NCBI GenBank assembly: GCA_029717555.1
Contig: JAMDHS010000038.1
Coordinates: forward strand, 1-64,000
Reading direction: 5' to 3'
Source of the DNA: Peribolospora baueri
Taxonomy: Eukaryota; Basidiomycota; Peribolosporomycetes; Peribolosporales; Peribolosporaceae
Length of the DNA stretch: 64,000 nucleotides
Positions within the stretch are counted from its first letter, which is position 1. Each line of letters opens with the position of its first letter. Both the position numbers and the translations under genes were made by a program. Under the pieces are notes generated by a model. It saw only the letters and a program-made list of their open reading frames with translations. It was not told the DNA's origin and did not search any database. Shown piece by piece: positions 47,355 through 59,190 of the stretch.

Positions 47355-50300
47355 GATGAGGAGCAGGTCTTGAAGCGAGAGAGGGTGGTTGTCCCCACCG
47401 ACGAGAGGTTCACTTGGCGGTGGGGTGGGGTCTATTTGGCAGCGTCGCCTACGTGAGCGTTTAGGTGCGAAGGGGAGACGGCAGGTGCGTGCGACGTAGT
47501 GACGTCGGTCGAGGCCGTTTGCGAAAGCGCACATAGGCCGGGGAGTGAGTGCGGAGGAGGCGGAGGCACACGAGAAGCGTACGACAGGCGGGTCGGCGAC
47601 GGCAGAGCGCAAACAACAGGGCGAGGAGAGGAAATGGGGGTTGACGACGTGAACGTCGATCCAGTCAAACAAAACAGAGATCAGCTAGCTACCATCGGCC
47701 GGCTGCACTGAGCGTGAGCGGGCGGGCTCACCTGGTGTGGACAATCGCGCGCTCAGGGTGAAGAGAGGATGGACGGAGTGTCCGGAGGGTCGTAACAGAG
47801 GTGAAGATGGCCGAGGCAGCAAAGGTCGTTAAAGGTCGTTAGGGGGACGAGGCGGGGTCGGATGTGATGGGCGATCGGGGAAAGGAGCGGGATGGGTGGG
47901 TGGGAGAGGTGGAAGCGATGGCGAGCTTTTGGTCGTCACAGTTCGTGGCTGGGTCGTTCTGTTGTCGTCGCGCGTCCGTCGTCCGTCCGTCCATCCGTCG
48001 ATGTTGATGTCCATCCATCGATGTCCATGTCCATGTCCATGTGTCCATGCGGAGAGAAAAGGGGGGCGGGAGAGGTGAGCGAGGAGGGCGAGAGAGCGCC
48101 GGTGGAGAGGAGCACGGCTGGGAACGAGCGCGGACATCGGTGGCGGCGGAACGAACGAGCGTCGCACGGCAACGCAGAGCGACGGGCGCACAAGAAAAAA
48201 AGAAAGAAAAAAGAGCAGCGAACGGCGAACGGCGACGACGGTCAACATAGCCGATACCATCCCACCCATCCCATCCGCCCATCCATCCAGCTATCAATCC
48301 GCCGTCGATTCACATGCACAATCCGAATCCTGACCCCGACCGGGGGAGCTCGGCGGACACTCGACTCGGCCCAGGTCAGCGGATCGGGGCAGGCACAGAG
48401 AGAGGGATGGAGGGGGGAAAGAGGTGGGGACGAGGGCAGGACAGGGCAAGGCAAGAGACAAGACGAGACAAGACAAGGCAAGGCAAGACAAGGCAAGGCA
48501 AGGCAAAGGCGGGGCGGGGCACGGACGAGCATACCTCGCCCTCACGCCCGATCCACCGAGGCACGCCGTCCAGTCCAGACAGAGGGAAGGAAGGGGGCCA
48601 TGTCTGTGCCTTGCACCGAACCGGGCATGCACACGTAGACAGACACAGAACAAGGGACGACAAGACAAGACAAGACAGAACAGAACAGAGAGGGACGACG
48701 ATCGAGCTAGCTAGCTACGTTCATGTGCGGGAAGGGGAAAGGCGGGCAGGGCAGGGCAGCAAGACTCACACTGGTCGTGGCAGAGGTCGTCACGAGAAGC
48801 TGGCTCGTGTGTCCGTGAAGCGCGGAGTGTCCTGATGGACGGGGAGCGAGGGAAAAGACGGTGGTGGTGGTAGTGGATGAGGAGACTGACGATCCGGGAT
48901 CATCGATGATGGTTACAACCGAGCCGAGCTGAGTGCGCCCGTGATCTGCGGCCGCCTCGCCTTGCCTTGGCTCACGCCGTCGGCATCGGCTGATCGGCGG
49001 CGGAGGGGATATAGAGACGACAGAGACGGGCAGACAAGATAGACAAGACAGACAGATGATAGACGGACAGACAAATGATGATGACGACCTCGACTCGACC
49101 ACCACCTCCCCGCCTCTCCTCTCCGCCTACCCCGCCGCTCTCTTTTCACCTTGACCCACCCCTCCACTTGCGTCAACGTCCGCCGCCGCCGCCGCCGTTT
49201 GTCATTACCACTGCCGCTGCCACTGCCACTGCCACTGCCACTGCCACTGCCACGTCCCGTCTGCTAGCTAACTACAGGTCACCGCCACGCCATGCGTTCA
49301 CGGGTCGGAAGGATCGATGGGGCACGCTCCTGACTGACTGGCCGACCGGATGGCGGACTGGTCAGGCTGGGAACCTGGAACCATGACGGCGCCGGAGACA
49401 CCCCATTCCATTCCATCTTGGCGAGACCAGCGATGGCGACGGCGACGGCGGCGAGGCGGAGAGAGGCGAGACGGCCAGCGGGGCCGACTAGCGGGCGGAG
49501 CGGAGCGCGGGCGAGTCACGAAACCATGATATGATATGATGATGATCCTCCTCCGGTCGGGCTCGATGGCCAGCGAGTTTTCCGATTCGATTCGATTCGT
49601 CCGTTTCGCCGATTGAGCGGAGTCTGCCTTTGATTCGCACCCACGGTCGGGACGGAGCGGTGGCCGTGGCGGTGACGGTGACGGTGACTCGCACTCACAC
49701 TCACATTCACCTCGCACTTGCAGGTCCCCCGAATGGGTGTCATTGGATCATCATCGCCCGCGATGCTTGCTGTCGAACGCGCGCACCCATGTACTGTATT
49801 GTATGTGCAGTTGGTTGTCCGTCTCCGTCCCGTATGGACTCGGCGAAAGCGAACCACATAGACCGTTCGTTAACCTCCGCTTCGTGTCTCGGAACACGAT
49901 CCATAGAAAACTAGTACTCCCTGTAGCGAGCCCGCGGTGGACTCGCCGCAGGTTGGTTCGGTACGATACGATACGATACGGTACGCATCACAGATACAGA
50001 TGCCGTCGCGACGGACGGACGACCCGTCTGAACCGCTGCGTTCCAGAGCACCGTAGCCTGGGAAACGGCTACGAACGAGGGTACTTACAATACACATAGT
50101 ACACCTTGCCGCACTCGCTCCCTTGGTCTCCGACGGGACCATGGACACATCACATCGGCCCCCGTCCATTCGTCCAGTCTCCCGTCGACGGTCCCGTCCG
50201 TCTGCTTAGCCGGGCCCTCGACTCGACTGGACGCACCTCGACTCGACTGGCTGCCGACATCATCCGCTTAGCTCCCGAGCCGGACCGCGCCCGCGGATTC

Positions 50301-51921
50301 TCCCCTGCTTCTGCTCTGGCCGTATCCTGTCCGTCACGTCCTCTTCTGTGCTCGTACACACGCCAGCGAGGACCGCGACGGCGACGGCACACGCGTCCAG
50401 TTCGACCTTGCCCATCATGGCAGGGGGCCCGCAGTCGCCCTCTTCCTCGTCGTCGTCGTCGTCGTCTGACGAATGCGAGAAAGGGGTAAGGGAGGCTTAT
50501 TAAGTGCGCTTGCGTTTTTTTTTTTGGATCTGATCACTCAACTCTCTCAGCGTCAGACCAGACCGGCCCTGGCGGCGTGATGAGCCGAGGAGGCAGACAT
50601 TTTTTTCATTTCGCTTCGTTCCAACTCCTGGGCCGCTCACTCTTCCCGCAAGACATTTTCCTGCAGCTCCAGGTCGGAGCTCGCAGCGCCCGGCTGTGCA
50701 TACACCAGTCACCGCGCAAACCCTTTCTCGTTCGGAACACAGTCACCATAGGTACGCGTGCATCGCCACCCGGCTTCGTTCCCTCCCACACGTTTTCAAC
50801 CTGGTATACCCCTTTTTTAGCCTGCACAGTAGGGGAGATGGCCGGTGGCCATTGTCGGCGGCGATGTGTGCGCGACCTATAGGGGACGGACAAGAGGACA
50901 GAAAGGAACGCTGTGTGGTCCAAGGAGAATAGGACAAGGTCCTCCTCCATCCAACCCACCATGACGGTGAGAAACACAGGTGCATGGAAAGGGAAACTGC
51001 CTTCTCCAGCACAGTCATTCACGCTCGCCCCCCTCCACCCCGCTCAGGTCAATTGCGTGCACTCGCAGCCTCATCTCCCCACGGCGCGGACTACGCGGCG
51101 GACGACAACCGAGATCGCACCGCGCGACCATTCAAGCGAAAGGTTCCAACCAACGCTCGCACGCGTTCTCGTAAGTAAGGTGGGCGCGAGACCGGCGAGC
51201 AACCCCGCATCGCCGCACGGACCGCTGGTCAATCAACTGCACACAGCCTGAACAGAAAGCTGCTGCTGCTGATGACGATGACGATGATGACGATGACGAT
51301 GACGATGATGGTTGTTCACTCCACCGTGCTTTGCTCGAACGGATAGTGGACCGCACGTGACCGACTTCCGCACGCTCGCGCACGCTGCTCCTTTCCCCAC
51401 CCACAAAGCAACGTCGCACACCGAGTCGCCCCCTGGAGGCCTTCGTCCGTCCCATCTGCGCGAGCAACAGCGGCCAGAAAGAAACCTGCGCTTTGGCCGT
51501 TCCATAACGAGACGGACGCGGTGGAGATGAGCGAGGCAGGCGGTTGGGCCGAAGCGAGTGCAACTGGAGCGGCGATGGTGGCAGAAGGGAAGTCGTTGTG
51601 TCATACATACATAGGCCGGGCCGCGCCTGTAGTGTTCCTCATTCTACGGCTCTCCAGGCCGCCATAGATGCGACGTTGTTTCATGTTCGAACTTTAAGAG
51701 ACCAACACATCGATGACGAGGGCGAGAGATCTGGACGGCCGCGGTCACGAGTGATCGCTCGCTCGGCTCCGTCGTGCGACCGAGTCTGTCCTTTCCGAGT
51801 CTTGTGAGCAGATAGGGAAAACGTCGAACTGGTGCCTTCCATCGTTACACCATCATCATCCCAGGTATCGACCTCGACGTCTGTACCAGCTGCGCTCTGA
51901 AAAGCAAGACGAGGTGACCGC
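47355..51921. promoter_or_regulatory. 4.6-kb repeat-bearing non-coding region with two divergent promoters
   Basis: This separates the zinc-finger gene (-) from the aminopeptidase gene (+). It contains GTCCATGTCCAT units at 48008-48045, AAGACAAGGC units at 48455-48510 and 48655-48685, CACTGC units at 49208-49253, GATACGATAC at 49965-49983, ACTCGACTGG at 50218-50250 and GATGAC at 51268-51312. The part nearest the zinc-finger gene is probably a long 5' leader. Open frames over the interval are repeat-driven or arginine/serine shadows and none shows a recognisable domain. Confidence 0.45.
49208..49253. repeat. (CCACTG)n hexanucleotide repeat
   Basis: About seven units of CCACTG in the long spacer upstream of the aminopeptidase gene. 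Confidence 0.85.
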
Positions 51922-54900
51922 ATGCCCACCTTCGTCTCGCTCTTCTTCCTCCCACCTCGCGCCGGACCAGCATCGGCCCTGTCGACTCGCCTGCTTCCTC
52001 GCCTCGCCCAACCGACGACCTCCTTCGTCGCCGCCTCCTACCGCACTGCCGCTCTCCCATCCGCTTTCCCCGCTTTTGCGCCTCCCTCTTCCCTCTCCCT
52101 GCCCTCGACCGCGCGGACGAGACACCTTGCAACCATTTCTCCCAACCCGTTCACCAACCCGTTCTCGCGGGGAACCGGTTTCACCCACCCCCTCAGCAGA
52201 CGCTTCGCCTCGCTAGCCGCCTCCGCCGCCGTTCCTCCCGCTCAGCAGGCGGAAGACAAGACGAGAGAATACTTGAGCAAAGGACAGGAAGGAGAAGGAG
52301 ACATGGGAGCTATCAATACCGGCAAGGTCGATACGACCAAGAGGCTCGAAAGGCTGAGGCAGCTGATGAAGGACAACGGCGTGAACGTCTAGTGAGTCGA
52401 CGTCCATGCTGTCCTTTGTGGCCTCGCTCGCCACCCTCCTCACCTTGCTCTTCCCGCTTCGTCGCCCCTTCGCCCCTAAAGCGTCGTGCCTTCCGAGGAC
52501 GCTCACGCTTCAGAGTACCCCGCCCTGTGAGTCCGCTGCCCCGCTTCGCCCTGATCAGAACCTCACCTCTCTTCCTGACGATTTCCCATCCCATCTCATC
52601 CCATCTCGTCTTAACATTTCCACTCGACTCCCGACCGCCTGCCTGCCTGCCTGTCGCACCTGTCCCTAGCGCCGACCTTCGACGCCAGTTCATCTCGGGC
52701 TTCTCAGGCTCGGCGGGCTGTGCGGTGGTGACGGACACCGAAGCGGCCCTGTTCACCGATGGCAGGTACTTCTTGCAGGCCAGTCAGCAGCTGGACGATA
52801 ATTGGACTCTTATGAAACAAGGTCTTCCTGGTGAGTTTGGCGTTTTCTTTTTTATTTCCTTTTTTTCTTGTTGGTTGGGGCGAAGGTGGAACTCTGTAGG
52901 CTCCCGGGGAAAAGGGGGGGAGTTCCGTCAGGATGATCGTCGACTTTGAGATGGAGACGGGTCCTGGGACTGATGCTTTGCGTCGGATGTGTTCATGGTC
53001 TCCCTTGCCTCGCCTCTCTACGTGCTGCGATTTCCGCCGAACAGACGTGCCCACCTGGCAAGAATACCTGCAGAAGAACGTCCCCGCCGGCTCCAAGATC
53101 GGTGTCGACCCGACGCTCGTCTCCGCCCGTGCGTATTTTCACCGTGAGCCAGGCGGTCCGTCGCTAGCCTTGTAATGATGCTCATCGACTCCGATGCCCG
53201 CCTCCATTTCCTCGGTACTCCGACGCCCGCCTCCATTTCCTCCGTCAGATGATGCCGACGCGCTCTCCGATTCGCTCAGCCAGCGCAAGTCCTCCCTCGT
53301 CTCGCTCGGCGGCAACCTCGTCGACGTCGTCTGGAAAGAGGACGGAAGTAGGCCCGAGAGGCCCAAGGAGAAGGTGTTCCTTCTCGGCGAGGAGTACAGC
53401 GGAAAGTCTTTCCAGGACAAGGTGGCTGAGCTGAGGAAGGACTTTGAGGACAAGGGCGTCAAGGGATACGTCGCGCCCATGCTCGACGAGGTCGCATGTG
53501 CGTTGTCGGCGTGCGCAGTCGGCTATCCCATGCTTAGGAGACCCATGCTGAAGTTTTTGTGTCACATTGCCCTTTCCGCTCTTGCTTCTGCCGACACAGG
53601 GCTCTTCAACCTTCGCGGCACCGACGTGCCCTTCAATCCGGTATTTTTCTCTTATGCCATCGTCACCCTAGACGATGTCTTCCTCTACATCGACCCCTCG
53701 CAGGTTGATGACGCTACCAAGGCCCACCTCGAGGAGGGAAATGTCAAGGTTCGCCCCTATGAAGCGATATGGGAAGGCTTGGGCGACGTCAGGAGCACAC
53801 TGAAGGAAAATGAAAAGGTGAGCGCTTGGATCCGGACTCAAGCTCTTCCCCGATCATCGGCTCCCTCCGCTTCGCGCTCCGTGCTAGCCCACTCATCTGG
53901 TCGATTGTTCCCCTGACGACTTTGCCCAACAGATTCTCCTCTCCAACCGCGCCTCCCTCGCCATCTCCGAAGCGCTCGGCGGCAAGGCCAACGTCAAGAT
54001 CGGTCGCTCGCCGGTAATCGATTTAAAGGCGATCAAGAACCCTGTCGAGCTGGAGGGCTTCCGCCAGTCGCACGTGCGTGACGGCGCCGCGCTTGCCAGG
54101 TACTTTGCTTGGTTGGAGGAGCAACTGGAGCAGGGCGCGAAGCTCAGCGAATCAGAGGGCTCGGATATGCTGGAGAAGTTCAGGTCGTGAGTGTCCGTCT
54201 CTGGTTTTGCGTCTGGCTACCATCCTGTTTCGCAGACTCACTCCGTCATCGATCGGGCCCCTTCGCGATCATTTCAGAGAGAACGAGCACTTCCGCGGCT
54301 TATCCTTTCCGACCATCTCTTCAGCCGGTCCGAATGGAGGTGAGCGAAACGTCGACACCTTTGTGATCACTCTCACCGGTGCCAGCCTGATTGTCCTGCT
54401 CCGCTTCCTCGCACAGCCATCATTCACTACTGTCCCGATCCGGCTAACTGCGCGACCATCGTCCGGGCGGAGGTGCGTCTCCATGTGCGCCTTGTTGATG
54501 CTAGCGAGTATAGCTCATGCCTCCCGGCGGTATTTCCTTCAGATGTACTTGTGCGACAGCGGCGCTCAATACACGGACGGCACCACGGATGTCACCAGGA
54601 CTTGGGTGAGTCACCTCGGTCTGCCGGAACGGTGGCTAATCTGGTTTGAGAGTCCATGGCTGACGGCCTGGTTGGTCTTCTTCTACGTTGTAGCACTTTT
54701 CCACTCCCACCAAGGAGCAGATCCGTGCTTTTACGAGGGTCCTACAGGGTCGTGAGTGGCTACTTCCGATAGCTGGAAGCGTCGATAGAATGGTCCTTCA
54801 CTATGACTCATGACGAACTATGTTCGTTGCGATCCGCGTGTGGCTAGACATTGCCATCGACACTTCCATATTCCCGCAGGGCACGACCGGTGAGTGGTGA

Positions 54901-55774
54901 TTGGCTCACCCTCCGTTTCTCTTGGACTACCTTCTCCTGACCCTTGTCACATGGTCCCATTGCTGTCGACACTGCTCCAGGCTATCTCCTCGACCCCTTT
55001 GCTCGTCGGGCTCTTTGGGCAGATGGCCTTGACTACCGCCACGGCACCGGACACGGTGTCGGCTCTTTCTTGAACGTCCATGTGAGTTTCGTTTTTACCG
55101 AAGGCGTCTGCGAAGGCTCATATTGATCAGACGTGGAGTTTTTCTTTTGGTCGATTTCTTAGGAGGGTCCTCATGGCATTGGTACGCGGGCCGCTTTCAA
55201 TGAAGTCAGTTTGCGCATTGTTTGCGATCCTAGCTGCCGGAATATCCACTGATGACACCTTGGGACTGTTGATGCCTCCTCCCTCGGACCACAGACGCCT
55301 CTTAAAGAGGGCATGATCGTCTCTAACGGTACATGCTGTTTCGCGCTCTCCCGATCTGTCTGTCGATAACAATGCTGACATGTGCCGACGGCTTTGGGCA
55401 TGTTCAGAGCCCGGTTATTACGAGGACGGGAAGTGGGGCATTCGCATCGAGAACTTGGTGGCCGTTAAGAAGGCCAACACGCCTCACACGTTCGGCGATA
55501 AGCCGTACTTTGGTTTCGAGACTCTGACGATGGTGCGTCCTCTTCTCAAGATCGCCTCCGCCTCGTCCTCCACTAATTAAATGCAACGCGCGTTCCATCC
55601 CCAAAGTGTCCTGTCCAGACTTCACTCGTCGACTTCTCCCTCCTCAGTCCTGCCGAGCACCAGTGGGTGAACGACTATCACAAGGAAGTGTACCGGAAGG
55701 TGGCCCCGTTGCTCGAAAAGTTTGGCGACGTGAGAGCGCTCAAGTGGCTCGAGAGGCAGACGAAGGAGGTTTGA
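51922..55774 (+). CDS. Xaa-Pro aminopeptidase P (M24B metallopeptidase) with presequence-like N-terminus
   Basis: Removes the N-terminal residue from peptides whose second residue is proline. The 17-exon model is join(51922..52391, 52482..52526, 52670..52830, 53045..53128, 53249..53497, 53600..53817, 53933..54186, 54278..54339, 54417..54472, 54543..54605, 54694..54751, 54848..54889, 54981..55081, 55163..55204, 55295..55328, 55408..55532, 55607..55774), 743 residues. The first ~110 residues are Ser/Ala/Arg-rich with almost no acidic residues, as in mitochondrial targeting sequences. Then follow [40 protein letters not shown], and the pita-bread catalytic domain: [20 protein letters not shown] (two metal Asp), GTGHGVG (metal His), SNEPGYY (metal Glu) and FETLTMCP (second Glu). 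All expected ligands are present. A predicted cytosolic form starting further in (for example at MGAINTGKV) is possible but unproven. Confidence 0.92.
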
Positions 55775-56746
55775 GGTATACGCGTCCACATATCACCAAC
55801 GTCTTGCCATCTTTCTCGATTAAGGCCTCGCCTTTTCGCCCTTTCCTTTCCAACCTTCAAGGTCCAATTGAGATGTGCCATCCGTCCCCGTTCCGTCACG
55901 TTTGCGTTGCATCACCATGCTCGTCGACCATTTTTTCCCGTCGCATTCTTGCCGTACCCTCGCAATCTTGTCTTGAGGCGTTCATGTGACCCAGTTTTGC
56001 TCACATCAAGAATCATTGTTTGACCGTCGCTGAGCAGAGTGGGAAGTCGGTGAGAACCGCAGTGCGAGCTGCTCTTATTGTCGAGTTTTGCTCGCCTGAA
56101 TGATTCGTCGTGTAGGAACACCGACCGCTACAGGAGACTGTCACCAGTCCAGTCCGCAAGCGCTTTCAAAAAGCTTTCTTTTGTCTGACCGTCGCTGCGG
56201 AGTTCGAAGGCGCGGTCGGGATTGGGGCGGGCATAGAAACACGTCGCAAGCAAGAGTTCGTGGTCACACTCACACAAACCCCTCTTCGCCTGCGTTAAAT
56301 ATAAGGACATTTCAATCCGTCTCCTCCACATCTCGTTAGCCGCTTCGGTGGGTCCTTTTGACTTCTCTCACCGAAACTTTGCGACCTGGCGAGGATTCCT
56401 CAGGGCTAACTCTAATAAGGGGCGAAAACCCGACTATGCGCGCGGGCGTGTCGCTCCAACAAGACGGGGAGCGCGACGACGTTGGCGTTGGAAGGCTCCG
56501 CTGAAGGTCAACGTCGTCGTCCAGCAGGCTCTCTCACTGGCTCCCATTGCGGGTTCCAACGTACATCGAGCGCCGAGTGAGAAATGGTCCATGTCGGGCG
56601 CGATCAGCGCGAAAAAGACAACCTCGTAGCGATGGTCGTGATGGGAGATAGGCGCACTCGCACGTGGTCCGTGCGTCGGAGCATGCAACTCGGCGTCGTC
56701 GCTTGACTCGGCTCATTTTCTCCTCCCACATCTCCTCTACACGACC
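55775..56746. other. Intergenic region between aminopeptidase and methyltransferase genes
   Basis: Contains the 3' flank of the aminopeptidase and the promoter of the next + strand gene. Composition is closer to 50% GC than the surrounding genes. No coding sequence is supported. Confidence 0.4.
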
Positions 56747-58767
56747 ATGGGTACGTCCCTCTCCCTCCTCAACCAACGCTCCCAGTTAGACGGCTTTTTA
56801 CGGGGACCGGCATGTTGCTCCCGCAAGAAAACCGCGAGGAAAGCGGTGCGCGCTCGTCGCCCGCTAAGGGTACGATGACCCCCAGGTCGACGGTCACCCT
56901 CCGGACATCGGCCATGAACGACTACTTTCGCGAGGACGGTGGGTTCCTATTGCAACGCACACTCTTTGGTAGAATCGTCTTTGGCGGCTGACCTGACCCC
57001 AGTCGATGACGTTCTTCTTGCCTTTGTACGTTCAAAATCTTGGACGTTGTCTTGCCCTTGTCCTCATAATGGACCAATGACGCTCGGAAGGCGGTCGCAA
57101 GTATCATGCTACGGAGAATCCGTACGCTCTACCAAGCGACGATCAAGAGGCAGCACGTCTGGACTTGCAGCACCTTGTATGTCCGAGGCTTGCGGGCAGG
57201 GGGGAGTCAGCGAGGGCGGGATTGTGTCGACCCAGGAAGCCTTAGTTTGCCGTCCTTTTTGCTCTCGCCTTCCTCCTCCGCACGCAGATTCATCAGACAC
57301 TTTTAGGCGACAGCAACTACCACCGAAAGGCACCCGTGCGCCAAGTTCTGACGAACGATTCATGTCGCCGTCGAAAAAGGAGTATGTCGTATTGCGCAAG
57401 CCACGAGTGCGTAAACTGCAGCTGAACGTTGATTTGCCGACTCCATTACATCAGTCCTCGACGTGGGCACTGGCTCAGGTATTTGGGCCATCGAAATGGC
57501 AAGCTTATTTTTTCGACGCCCACCTACGCTTCTGTGTCCTATTTGCTCATCGGCGAGTCCCTCCTTACAAACAATCTTCTATTCTTCTGAAATCTCCTTG
57601 CACAGGGGATCGAGTTTCCTATGGCTGAGGTGGTAGGCATGGACGTGGTACCCATCCAGCCTCGCGAAGTGCCTCCGAACGTTACCTTTGAGATTGATGA
57701 CCTCAACAAGCCTTGGGTGAGTGTGTGGTGCATAGCGACTGCCCCTCCGTCGCTCTTTCTTCCTCCTGACGGCCATCTTGTCCTCTTTTGCTCATGTCGT
57801 CTAGACGAGAGAACACGAATCCTATAATCTTGTCCATGCTCGAATGGTATCGTGAGCCGAGACCAACCTCTTTCTTTGCCTTTGTCTGTCGCCTTTTAGC
57901 TTTGGAGCTGAGACGAACCGCACTTCATACCTTTCCTGCCTCAAGCTTTGGCGTGAAGGACTGGTCGGCGTACGTCAACGGTGTAGCCTCCGCAATAGCG
58001 CCAAGAGGTCTCGCCCTTTTTTGCGAGCTCTGGGACTTGCCAGCAGATCCGGAAGAAAGAAAGACCCCTGCCCGGGCAGTCTTGCGTTGGCTTGAGCTGT
58101 TCCGGCGATTGATAGAGGCAAAAGGCCCGTCGGCAGTAGGGGTGAGCACGGCGACCATTGAGCCATTTTGACGTGGACCCCGATTGCTTTCCCCTCATGA
58201 CAATCTTTTCCTACGCCCTTAACAGGGGCGAAAGCTTCTCCCTTTGCTGCAAGAGCATCCAGACCTGTATGATGTCGACTACGAGATCATGGACTGGCCG
58301 TGTGGCCCACACCCAAGCGGTGGGCATCATGACGTACTTTTGTGCGAGCAGGACGTCCTGAGAAGGACTCACCTGAACGTACAACCTTGGCATCTGCAGA
58401 CCCCGTGAAGAATAAAGTAGGGATCTGGGTCGCGAAAGATACGGAGGACATCATACCCCTCGTTCAGTAAGTCTTGTTCGGCGTTGCATGCAATGGATCG
58501 ATGTCGCCGTCTCAACTCACTTTCCCACTCTAACTTGTTCGTAGCCCCCTACTTGTCAAAGACGGCTACGGAGAGGCGTAGTGAGCCGACCTTCATCATT
58601 CCTAAGTGTTGAAGACGTGAGCAGAGACCAACTAACGCCGGTACGATGATAGCATTGCCCACTTCTTTTCGCAAGTGCGGCAGGAAATGTGGGACCAGGA
58701 CAAGACTGTCCATTCATCCATCTTGTGGGCATGGGCCCGCAAGAAGGACACGTCATCGGTTTCGTGA
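56747..58767 (+). CDS. SAM-dependent methyltransferase, LaeA-like
   Basis: A class I methyltransferase of the large fungal LaeA-like/methyltransf-25 group; substrate unknown. The 12-exon model is join(56747..56750, 56786..56938, 57091..57176, 57288..57381, 57455..57498, 57606..57716, 57805..57851, 57946..58141, 58226..58319, 58352..58466, 58545..58580, 58653..58767), 364 residues. Landmarks: YHATENPYALPSDDQEAARL then DLQHL (the entry region of this group), motif I ILDVGTGSGIWAIEM, then GIEFPMAEVVGMDVVPIQP, PPNVTFEIDDLNKPW, YNLVHARMVSFGVKDW, an ELWDLP segment in place of the usual E-x-x-D strand, VGIWVAKDTEDIIPLV, and a C-terminal WAWARKK. One intron has a GC donor (57499) and another is 32 nt (58320-58351). 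The 4-nt first coding exon is the weakest part; ATG 56811 or 56914 are alternative starts. Confidence 0.78.
57499..57605 (+). other. GC-AG intron in the methyltransferase gene
   Basis: ATG|GCAAGC ... TTGCACAG|GGG. No GT lies close enough to replace the donor, and the join restores WAIEMGIEFPMAEVVG with the spacing normal in this family. Confidence 0.7.
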
Positions 58768-59190
58768 ATAGTGTTACAAGATGGCTCGCGCTTCTTCTTC
58801 TTTAACGTGAACAGGCTATTCCTGGAAATCGAAGAAGCGATCGTATTCGGGTTGACTTGACGTTGAAGAATAGGGGCTTTGAGCTTTTGCCCTGTCATGG
58901 TGGCCGTTTTTGACTCCATCACAACTCTTGAGACAAGGTGATACCTTTGTGGATACCGTTATGAGAATTCCTATCAAGTTGTGCTTGTTCTTGCATTATG
59001 ACTGGACTGAGATGTGTCAGCGAAGAGCGATCTGATCTAGCGTCTAGGCGAGCAGCTCACCAGCCAGATTTTGTTAATGAATTGACGGAAGGCTGTGAAT
59101 ACAGCTCAGGTGGGATCATGCCAGGAAGAACCGCTTGCGGGGCGGCGATTTTCCTCATGGAGCGGATACGGCATTATTTCTGGCAAAAAA
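58768..59190. other. Intergenic region after the methyltransferase gene
   Basis: A 420-base stretch that is AT-richer than the genes around it. Probably holds the methyltransferase 3' untranslated region. No gene is supported. Confidence 0.4.

Noticed and set aside
48450-48700. AAGACAAGGC repeats considered as a CRISPR-like array
   Set aside because: Units are short, irregular and have no unique spacers; this is a simple tandem repeat in a eukaryotic spacer.
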